Source of the DNA: Schistocerca nitens
Taxonomy: Eukaryota; Arthropoda; Insecta; Orthoptera; Acrididae
NCBI RefSeq assembly: GCF_023898315.1
Contig: NC_064618.1
Coordinates: 248,612,076-248,676,075, forward strand
DNA length: 64,000 bases
Direction of reading: 5' to 3'
Shown: positions 1-8,320 of the stretch, one piece after another
Position numbering within the stretch: position 1 is the first letter of the stretch
Layout: every line of letters begins with the position of its first letter
Position numbers and translations under genes: made by a program
The notes under the pieces: model-generated
What the model saw: the letters and a program-made list of their open reading frames with translations, nothing else
What the model was told of the DNA's origin: nothing
The model's database searches: none

Positions 1-49
1 AGTGCTTAGAGCCATTTGAACCGTTTTTTTTTTTTTTTTTTTTTTTTTT
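1..49 (+). repeat. 3' end of SINE family A, cut by window edge
   Basis: The sequence reads AGTGCTTAGAGCCATTTGAA followed by a run of 26 T (24-49). This matches the 3' end of the SINE seen complete at 1501-1701 and elsewhere. The tRNA-like head lies outside the window. The orientation is fixed by the tRNA-like promoter of the complete copies, so the T run is the 3' tail. Confidence 0.85.
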
Positions 50-1490
50 AAGGACCGCCTGATAACCATTACTCTACGGCAACATTCTGATTAATGTTAC
101 TATTTTCAAACTGTAGAGAATCATGTAACATTTCGAAATTGTTTTCATCGATTATTCGCAAACAAGCGCCGCTCGTGGTGAAATGGCTGCAGTGGGTGAT
201 ACCTTGGACATCACCGTACAGGTGGTTTCTAAAAGTCGACCCCACCGTTGGGAACATCTCCTTTTCAGTAACTAACAAAAATGCTTACTGAGAGGATACT
301 ATTTTAAGCTGTGCTTAATTCGAATTGACGATGGCGAATTCGGCTGTGAGCTAAGTAAAGTCTGCCGCTTGTGACAGGGGGAGAGTGGTCCGCCGCCCCT
401 GCGGGGTTAATGATGTAAGAGGGTGTATTTTGTAGTTTATTGTTTGTGTTTCAATGCCGACAAGTCGCCAGCGTGCGCAACTAGGACCGATCAGCTGCTG
501 TGGTAAAAATGTCTAGGCTTACCAGAATTCCCGGTTTTCACATAAATGTCCCGGTGTCCCGAGAAAGACGTTAGAGACACGTAATTGTCCTTTTTAATCG
601 AGAAACAAAATGCGTTCAATAATATTTTTCGTTTGATTAAATAGTTGTAAAAAATAAGTTTCCTAGAAGCAAGACGCTATAGAAATAGATATTTTCACCG
701 CATTTGATGAAACTCGTGCTACGCCTAGTAAGAGATACGGTGAAAAGAAAATCAGGTATTACCTACCTACTCTACCCTTTCACTTTATGGTCCTCACGGA
801 AAGTAAAAACAAAGAGATATAAAGGAGCATAAATTAACTTAAACCACTTCTCCTAACGGGACTGCAGTCATATGAAAGTTATTTTGTGAAGAATGTCAGC
901 GATGCAGCGTATATTAGTAGTGCTTACTTAATATTGTTTGTCAAGTATGCACACTTGTTCTAACAGTACTAAATCTGAAATTTTATTACGAAATATATAA
1001 TTTGTATCTGATTACTCATTATTAATATTACATAGTTTTTTCGGATTAACAAATTGTGCCTAAGTACCTAGTAAGTGACTAAACATTGCAGAAAATATAT
1101 CCAGGCTATTAGAAAAAAAGGTACATGTCAGTCTTTTTTATTTCTGAAGAAAAGAATTTTATTTATGAGTAAAGTTCCTACATTTTCCTTTCCAGACCAC
1201 AGAATGAAGATAAATTCAGGTTATGGGATTTTCAGCTGCCGAATCTACATAGATCTATTGTAGATTTCAAAATGTTATAACTGAAAAGAAAGCTAAGCGT
1301 AATCGTAGTAATGAAGTTAGGTATAAAGTACAAGCACAAGCATCCCGGTTTTTTCTGTCTGAAATCTGGTCAGCTTATGAATGTAAAACGAAAGTAACAT
1401 AGATCCATGAATGCCCATTATAAATATTGTCACCTTAAAATTTGGTACACGATTGTAGCAAGTGACATGAAATCAAATCAAGGCTGTTAT
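50..1490. other. unassigned AT-rich sequence
   Basis: There is no recognisable gene or repeat. Short open frames exist on both strands at 69-291, but neither shows a motif, a splice context or a family I recognise. Confidence 0.5.
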
Positions 1491-1500
1491 AAGAAAGCAA

Positions 1501-1701
1501 AAAATGGTTCAAATGGCCCTGAGCACTATGACTTAACATCTGAGGTCATCAGTCCCCTAGAACTTAGAACTACTTAAACCTAACTAACCTAAGGACATCA
1601 CACACATCCATGCGCGAGGCAGGATTCGAACCTGCGACCGAAGAGGTCGCGCGGATCCAGACTGAAGCGCCTAGAACCGCTCGGTCACTGCGGCCGGCAA
1701 T
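1501..1701 (-). repeat. SINE family A, full length, tRNA-derived
   Basis: Read on the minus strand, the element starts with a tRNA-like head (GCCGGCCGCAGTGACCGAGC, with an A-box-like stretch and a B box GGTTCGAATCC at 1622-1632). It continues into a body that recurs at 35336, 36958 and 39153 and ends AACCATTTTTT. A 9-bp TSD AGAAAGCAA flanks it (1492-1500 and 1702-1710). The head resembles a class II (Leu/Ser-like) tRNA. It would be transcribed by RNA polymerase III and mobilised by a LINE in trans. Confidence 0.88.
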
Positions 1702-1834
1702 AGAAAGCAATGAGTAAAGAAAAAATGACATTCAAAACATGCTCTAAACATTTGTGATCGTACCTCATATTGCAATTACTGTTATTAATTGATATAATAT
1801 GCTAATCTATGTAGATTACCAGTTCATTGAAAGA

Positions 1835-2001
1835 TCAGGAGGAGATGGTGTGGTAAAGTGGTCATTGCATACTTTATGCAAATTAGAGGGAATCATCGCT
1901 GTCAGCTGCAACAAGACGAAAATGTGTACTGGACTCAGGTTCGAAGCTAGTACCTCATGATTACGAGGCAGGGGTGTTAACCACTGCGCCATCTCTTTTT
2001 T
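1835..2001 (-). repeat. tRNA-derived SINE, third family (C)
   Basis: On the minus strand it begins GAGATGGCGCAGTGGTTAAC (A-box-like), followed by a B-box-like TTCGAACCTG and a tail containing GCAGCTGACAGCGATGATTC. The same tail recurs in plus orientation at about 2690-2790, so this is a repeated unit. Degenerate, and no clear TSD is visible. Confidence 0.65.
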
Positions 2002-2176
2002 TCTGTTGATTGGTTTTGTTCGTTATTGTTCGTTTTATTTGCTCGGGGCGGACATCCAATGCGCTTGTTCAAGTTTATCGTTGATCCTTTAACTCAGGTT
2101 TTTTATATATATGTAATTACGGAGGGTAGCTAACCCTCTGAGCGAACACGCTGAGCTACAGTGCCGGCGCGCCATC

Positions 2177-2638
2177 TGGGACACGGCGTTGTCCCTGCTG
2201 AGCGACTATTTCGGTGGCTCACGGTTGATCCGCATGGCCACCGAGCACCACCTATTCGCAGTCCCTGCCCATTTTACTCACTGTTCGCTACTCGGAGATT
2301 CCCACAGGAGGTCAGACGTATTTGTGCATCCACACTGAAGAAAGTGGATCCGTTGTCCAGCTACGCTCATCAATTACATGAATGCACGGTGTCTGTTCTT
2401 TCGCACATGTCCAAAAGAACATACTCCATGCATTCATATAATTGATAAGCCTGGCTGGGCAATGGATCGACTTTCTTCATTGCTGATGCACAAATACGTC
2501 CGACCTTCTGTGGGAATCTGAGAAATGTACAGTGAGTTAATGGACAGGGACTGCGGATAGGTGGTGCTCGGTGGGAATGTGGATGGACAGTGAGGCGTGC
2601 CGAGATAGTCCGCACAGTTGCAATAACGCTGTCTCCCA
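2177..2638. repeat. foldback (long inverted repeat) with tRNA-like end
   Basis: The left arm (2177-2408) and right arm (2410-2638) are imperfect reverse complements, for example caccgagcaccacctat at 2239 against its complement near 2560-2573, with almost no spacer. The outer edge of the right arm merges into a tRNA-like B box (GGTTCGAATCA near 2660) and a SINE-C type tail up to about 2790. The open frames on both strands here are by-products of the symmetry. Confidence 0.8.
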
Positions 2639-2639
2639 C

Positions 2640-2790
2640 TGTGGTTAACGAACCTGTCGGGTTCGAATCACAACCCGGTACACATTTCCACTCTTCGCCA
2701 CTGACAGCTCGTAATGTCCCGCTGCAGCTGACATCAGTGATCCCCTTCAATTTACTTATAATGTTTAACAACTGTGGATTCTGCATCATG
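2640..2790 (+). repeat. SINE family C tail, plus orientation
   Basis: A CGGGTTCGAATC B-box-like stretch is followed by CCCGGTACACATTTCCACTC and CTGCAGCTGACATCAGTGAT. This parallels the SINE at 1835-2001 read on its own strand. It adjoins the foldback, so the two may be one composite repeat. Confidence 0.55.
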
Positions 2791-2799
2791 TGTGTTCTT

Positions 2800-3185
2800 T
2801 CGGACACCACGGATTCATACGAGTATAACTGCATACCATTTTGAGCTGAAAGGTGCTGCTGCCTGCCGAGAAGTGGTCAGATTACTCTTTTCATCATAAG
2901 AATAAAACTGATATTACAATTACACCACGTATCCTTCCTCATCTGCTGGAATCACATTGGATTTAAGCTTCGCGTGGAGCGGAGGTCAAGCCGTCCCGTT
3001 TATAGTCAAGTACGATAATAAGGATACGCTTTATGCCTTGCGCTGCGGGCATATCGATTCAATGATAAGGCATAACGGCTTTACCGGCGCATTTCACTTC
3101 ATAGCACTGGCCAGCCAGCTGGTACAGCTAACATGCAGTGTTGTGAGCAGCAGCAGTTAAGACGTAAATAGAGACGAGCAGAAAA
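2800..3185. other. unassigned spacer
   Basis: I see no gene, repeat or motif here between the foldback and the 3' end of the RTE LINE. Confidence 0.45.
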
Positions 3186-4413
3186 CAAATATATGTTGTT
3201 GTTGTGGTCTTCCGTCCTGAGACTGATTTGATGCAGCTCTCCATGCTACTCTATCCTGTGCAAGGTTCTTCATCTCCCAGTACCTACTGAAACCTAAATC
3301 CTTCTGAATCTGTTTAGTGTATTCATCTCTTGGTCTCCCTCTACGATTTTTACCCTCCACGCAGCCCTCCAATACTAAATTGGTGATCTCTTCATGCCTC
3401 AGAATATGCCCTACCAACCGATCCCTTCTTCTCGTCAAGTTGTGCCACAAACTCCTCTTCTCCCCAATCCTATTCAATACCTCCTCATTAGTTATGTGAT
3501 CTACCCATCTAATCTTCAGCATTCTTCTGTAGAATCACATTTCGAAAGCTTCTATTCTCTTCTTGTCCAAACTATTTATCGTCCATGTTTCACTTCCATA
3601 CATGGCTACACTCTATACAAATACTTTCAGAAACGACTTCCTGACAATTAAATCTATATTCGAGGTTAGCAAATTTCTATTCTTCAGAAACGCTTTCCTT
3701 GCCATTGCCAGTCTATATTTTATATCCTCTCTACTTCGACCATCATCAGTTATTTTGCTCCCCAAATAGCAAAACTCATTTGCTACTTTAAGCGTCTCAT
3801 TTCCTAATCTAATTCCCGCAGCATCACCTGATTTAATTCGACTACGTTCCATTATTCTCGTTTTGCTTTTGTTGATGTTCATCTTATACCCTCCTTTCAA
3901 GACACTATCCATTCTATTCAACTGCTCTTCCAAGTCCTTTGCTGTCTCAGACAGAATTACAATGTCATCGGCGAACCTCAAAGTTTTTATTTCTTCACCA
4001 TGAATTTTAATTCCAACTCTGAGTTTTTCTTTTGTTTCCTTTACTGCTTGCTCAATATACAGATTGAATAACATTGGGGATAGGCTACAACCCTGTCTCA
4101 CTCCCTTCCCAACCACTGCTTCCCTTTCGTGCCCCTCGACTCTTATAACTGCCATCTGGTTTCTGTACAAATTGTAAATAGCCTTTCGCTCCCTGTATTT
4201 TACCCCTGCCACCGTCAGAATTTGAAAGAGAGTATTCCAGTCAACATTGTCAAAAGCTTTCTCTAAGTCTACAAATGCTAGAAACGTAGGTTTGCCTTTC
4301 CTTAATCTATTTTCTAAGGTAAGTCGTAGGGTCAGTATTGCCTCACGTGTTCCAGAATTTCCACGCAATCCGAACTGATATTCCCCGAGATCAGCTTCTA
4401 CCAGTTTTTCCAT
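3157..4413 (-). pseudogene. RTE reverse transcriptase, C-terminal part
   Basis: The frame 3613-4413 (266 aa) carries RT motifs in order: LAFVDLEKAFDNVDW (motif A), GVRQGCSLSPMLFNLYIE (motif B) and LRFADDIVIL (motif C with the catalytic FADD intact), then FCYLGSKITDDGRSREDIK. It stops at TAG where the sister copy has Trp (LKVFVW). About 26 codons further a TGA replaces a second Trp. The same frame then continues at 3157-3522 with RLVGHILRHEEITN and KNRRGRPRDEY, the conserved C-terminal region of RTE elements. Originally one protein with an upstream endonuclease, which is lost here. Confidence 0.88.
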
Positions 4414-4692
4414 TCGTCCGTAAAGAATTCGCGTTAGTATTTTGCAGCCATGGCTTATTAAACTGATGGTTCGGGAATTTTCACATCTGTCAACACCGCT
4501 TTCTTTGGGATTGGAATTATTACATTCTTCTTGAAGTCTGAGGGTATGTCGCCTATCTCATACACCGTGCTCACCAGATGGTAGAGTTTTGTTAGGCCTG
4601 GCACTCCCAAGGCTGTCAGTAGTTCTAATGGAACGCTGTCTACTCCCGGGGACTTGTTTCGACTCAGGTCTTTCAGTACTCTGTCAAACCAA
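3190..4692 (-). mobile_element. RTE-clade LINE, 5'-truncated copy
   Basis: The element runs on the minus strand and holds only the reverse-transcriptase half and the 3' end. Its 3' terminus is a short (GTT)n-like stretch at about 3193-3204. Sequence similarity to the longer copy at 21838-25038 starts abruptly at about 4692 (motif TTTGACAGAG). Truncation at the 5' end is the usual result of incomplete target-primed reverse transcription. A one-base deletion near 4500 relative to the other copy, and two nonsense codons in the RT, show that it is dead. Confidence 0.88.
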
Positions 4693-4930
4693 TATATATA
4701 GCTTCGAAAGTCATTTAACTTTGAAACAGAATAAAATACTAATCGGCGAAAAATTCAGCAGTACTCTTCTTACGGGAACAGACGAGAAACGTAACATACT
4801 CTAGTTCTTAGCTAACATAGTATTGTAATTAAAAATTAGGGTGGTGAAAATGCCTAGGTTAAACACAGGGCAATTTTTCTGCGTGAGCTGTGTGTGACAT
4901 AAAGGCTTACTGCAAGGATTTCACCGTGTA
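4693..4930. other. unassigned spacer
   Basis: AT-rich spacer between two transposon relics, with nothing recognisable. Confidence 0.4.
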
Positions 4931-4932
4931 GT

Positions 4933-5260
4933 TACATATTGAAGACACCGTAGGTCTGGTAATCTTTGAGCTCCTTCCCTATCTGACTCCGAAGAATACA
5001 TTTCAGTGCTGAAACTGTCATCAGCTACGTTGATAAAGAGGTGATCAACAGCTGAATCCACGAAGCCAGCCAAGTGCCACATTTTCTCACCTGCTTTTAT
5101 GACGTGCCGTTCTGTATGCCGTCAGCGTTCGGCAGTGACGCCTGACAGCTTCGTGCCTTAGTTCCAACACATCTGCCAGCCAAACGTCTTGTTGTTTCTC
5201 GTGGAAAATTCCTTAACTTTGCGCCAGATCAGTTCTATTGTGTTCAGATTGCAGCGGTAC
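4933..5260 (-). pseudogene. DDE transposase C-terminal fragment (Tc1/IS630 type)
   Basis: Minus-strand translation gives YRCNLNTIELIWRKVKEFST, RNNKTF, then (after in-frame stops) HVIKAGEKMWHLAGFVDSA, VDHLFINVADDS and an acidic/Ser tail. The NxIE-xxW motif carries the third catalytic acidic residue of this transposase type. I recall the pattern as common in arthropod Tc1-like DDE proteins. Two stops and no upstream catalytic Asp in frame mean it is a dead 3' fragment. The superfamily label is from memory. Confidence 0.65.
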
Positions 5261-5275
5261 GTGTGGCGTGCTCAA

Positions 5276-6038
5276 TGCTGTGAAAATTGTTTTCCATGTT
5301 TCCACGAAGCTTATCATTCTGTCTCGCGTGGGACCACATCCGTTGTATAGAACAATGGATGTCGTCCAAATAGAGTATTTGACTTTTCAATTTTGTCCCA
5401 AAAATTTAATTTGTAATGTTCTCTTAATTTAAATTACCTTTATTAACATTATTTTATAAAATATCGATAGTTAAAAAATATTATCTGTAATGAAAACTGA
5501 AAATTTGCTTGCGATGTGTAATTACAAATAAGAAGATGTGCATATTTTATAAAAAGATGCTGATTTGATATGTGTTAATTAGCATATATTTGATGATCTT
5601 TTTAAAATGATGTAGGTATTCGAACTCAACAAAAGAAAATTTAAAAAATAAAAACTATAGGTAGACTTGAACCTATGGGGCCATGACCCATAGCACAGCC
5701 TCATGTGATTCTCAGGCATTACTGATTTCGCTGCACGTCTGGACTGTGACAGTGCTGACTTGCTTGGAGAATTTCAACGCCCATCTTATCTGCAATCTTG
5801 TGAAAGCATTAAGAACTACTTGTTTCCCGCCATTTCAACGACGTTTCGGGCGCTTGTTTCACTACGGAGCAAGAAGCAGCGTCAGACATTTTTCTAGCAC
5901 CTATTAACAGCGCGATAATTAAACCACAAAGCATTCATAGACTGCGACTGTACACGATTTTTGAAATTATTAAAAACTTCATAACTAAACTACACTTAAA
6001 AACTATAATTAAGAATAACTTTGATGGGTGTTAATACT
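5276..6038. other. unassigned AT-rich sequence
   Basis: No recognisable coding region. A B-box-like GGTTCAAGTCT on the minus strand at about 5664-5674 has no convincing partner A box or cloverleaf, so I do not call a tRNA or SINE. Confidence 0.4.
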
Positions 6039-6059
6039 TCATACACTAAAGAGCCAAAG

Positions 6060-7089
6060 AAACTAGCAGACCTGCCTAATATCGTATAGGGCCCCCGCGA
6101 CCACGCAGAAGTGCCGCAACATGACGCTGCACGGACTCGACTAATGTGCTGGAGGGAACTGACACCACGAATCCAGCAGGGCTGTCAATAAATCCGTAAG
6201 ACTACGAGGGCCGGAAGTCTCTTCTGAACAGCACGTTGCAAGGCATCCCAGATATGCTCAATAACGTTCGTGTCTGGAGAGTTTGGTTTCTAGCGGAAGT
6301 GTTTAAACTCAGAAGAGTGTTCTTGGAGCCACTCAGTAGCAATTCCAGACGTGTAGGGTATCGCATTGTCGCATTCCGTCGGAACGCACAATGGACATGA
6401 ATAGATGCAGGTGATCAGACAGAATGCTTACGTATGTGTCACCTGTCAAAGTCGTATCTAGACATATCAGGGGTCCTATATCATTCCAACTGCCACGTTC
6501 CACACCATTACAGAGCCTCCACCAGCTTGAACAGTCCCCTGCTGACATGCAGGGTCCATGAATTCATGAGGCTGTCTCCATATCCGTGCACGTCCATCCG
6601 CTTGATACAATTTGAAATGAGACTTGTCCGAGCAGGCAACATGTTTCCAGTCATCAATATTCGAATGTCGGTGTTGACGGGCCCAGGCGAGGCTTAAAGC
6701 TTTGTGTCATGCAGTCATCAAGGGTACACGAGTGTGCATTCCTCTCCGAAAGCACATATCGATGATGTTTCGTTGAATGGTTCCCAAGCTGACACTTGTT
6801 GATGGTGGAGCATTGAAATCTGCAGCAATTTGCGGAAGATTGCACTTCTGTCACTTTGAACGATTCTCTTTAGTCGTCGTTGTTCCCGTTGTTGCAGGAT
6901 CTTTTTCCAGCTGCAGCGATGTCGGAGATCTGATGTTTCACCGGACTCCTCATATACACGCTGCACTCGTGGAATGGTCGTATCGGAAAATCCCCACTTC
7001 ATCGCTACCACGGAGATGCTGTGTCCCACCTCTGGTGCGCCGACTATAACACCACGTTCAAACTCACTTATATCTTGATAACCTGCCAT
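6060..7089 (-). pseudogene. Tc1-like transposase
   Basis: The N-terminal frame (6718-7089) starts MAGYQDISEFERGVIVGAPE and contains the two helix-turn-helix units of a Tc1 DNA-binding domain (SISVVAMKWGFSDTTIPRVQ; QRRLKRIVQSDRSAI). A second frame (6333-6548) has WWRLCNGVERGSWNDIGPL and YVSILSDHLHLFM, matching the DDE core around the second Asp. A third stretch near 6060-6270 reads TNVIEHIWDALQRAV, with the catalytic Glu region, and has a stop soon after. At least two frameshifts separate the pieces, so the protein cannot be made. Confidence 0.82.
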
Positions 7090-7122
7090 TGCAGCAGCAG
7101 TAACCGATCTAACAACTGAAAC

Positions 7123-7166
7123 GGTTGGCTCTGAGCACTATGGGACTCAACTGCTGAGGTTATTAG
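7123..7166 (-). repeat. 44-bp SINE-A 3' fragment with 15-bp TSD
   Basis: GGTTGGCTCTGAGCACTATG and the following bases match only the last 45 or so bases of SINE family A. The insert is flanked by a perfect 15-bp direct repeat TCTAACAACTGAAAC (7108-7122 and 7167-7181), so it is a genuine, extremely 5'-truncated insertion into the Tc1-like element. Confidence 0.85.
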
Positions 7167-7299
7167 TCTAACAACTGAAACAAACACTTGTTGTCTTATA
7201 TAGTCGTTGCCGGCCGCAGGGCCGTATTCGGCCTGTTTACTTATCTCTGTATTTGAATACGTATGCCTATATCAGTTTCTTTGGCGCTTCAGTGTGTAA

Positions 7300-8120
7300 G
7301 TGCTACCGGTTATTGTTTTTGTGTTGTTGTGGCAGTTTCTAATTATGGATATGTTTGTAACAAGAAAGAAGAGGAAATTAGATTCTCAGCATCCGCTAAG
7401 GCTACGCTAAGTTAAAAATATATACGGATTGCTATAACAGCCTAATTACTTATCTACAGCAGATTAATGTTAGCACCGGATACGTTATTTCGGAGCTGAT
7501 TAAACTCTGAGCTAGCAATATTTCAGTTTTTCTTAAGACAGCGGGGAGGTAAATGTCATTACAAGTAACGTTAAATTAAAATCACTGCACAAAAATACAC
7601 TGAGATTGGTCTGAATGTCACCTAAAAAATCGCAGGGTCAACAAAAATATTGTCCGAACTGTGATGGTTGCATTTATTCTATCATTAGTAGCCCAAATTC
7701 TAAAATATCACCCAACCTGGCCACCTGAGCGGTACTCAGTTGTGAAAACAAGTTCCGATACGGAACGATGGGCAAGGGTTTATGGAGAGCGGAAGAGGTA
7801 CGAGGTGACAACACATTCTGTAGTTCGTTCGTTTCTAAAGGATATTTTCAGCGGGCTGCTTGAATTCGTCCGAGTCCATTGAGCTCTGCATCCCTTCCTC
7901 TTTCGTCCAAAATCTATTGTAATAACTGAAGCCAGTAATTCCATGCACAGTCAAATCTTAAAATATGCATACATTCGTGCGCTATTAAATGACTAAACAT
8001 GCACAGTTAAAGTGAAAACACACAATATCATAATTCAATCTTTTGATGTGATGCATTTTATTTTGTTTTAAAAGAATGTACAATAACCAGTTTTTCAGAA
8101 TTCTCCATCGAACTGGGGTA
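7300..8120. other. unassigned sequence
   Basis: There is no gene I can support. An ATG at about 7345 opens MDMFVTRKKRKLDSQ, which is reminiscent of the N-terminus of some hAT/ZMYM-type transposase ORFs, but it stops after about 20 codons. Confidence 0.35.
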
Positions 8121-8129
8121 GCTCTGTAT

Positions 8130-8320
8130 GCTGGGCCTTTGAGTTAGCAATTCCTGGATTCGCACGGTGAGGTGGTTTGAATGCATCCGCCAACAACGTT
8201 GAAGATGATTTTCAGTGGTTTCCCATTTTCAGTTTAGGCAAATGTGAGGGTTGGTCCCTTAATATAGGCCACAGCCAATTCCTTCCGCATATCTTTTTTT
8301 CGTGAAAGATTCCAGTTCCC
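8130..8320. repeat. degenerate SINE-like sequence
   Basis: The stretch TTTTCAGTGGTTTCCCATTT ... GGCAAATG ... CCTTAATATAGGCCACAGCC resembles the body of a tRNA-derived SINE that I recall from arthropods. The head is too decayed to define promoter boxes. The TTAA transposon is inserted at its right edge. Confidence 0.4.

Larger units (their letters stand above)
6044..7296 (-). mobile_element. Tc1-like DNA transposon, degenerate
   Basis: Imperfect terminal inverted repeats bound the element: CACTAAAGAGCCAAAGAAAC at 6044 and the complement of CACTGAAGCGCCAAAGAAAC ending at 7294. A TA lies outside each end (6042-6043, 7297-7298), as expected for Tc1/mariner integration. The minus strand holds transposase pieces from about 7089 down to 6060. 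A 44-bp SINE fragment is inserted just upstream of the start codon. Confidence 0.85.

Noticed and set aside
69-291. Overlapping ORFs on both strands near the window start
   Set aside because: No motif, no splice context and no family resemblance; length is within chance for two strands.
5640-5700. Possible tRNA gene (GGTTCAAGTCT on minus strand)
   Set aside because: I could not build an acceptor stem or a proper A box; the surrounding sequence is not a recognised SINE.
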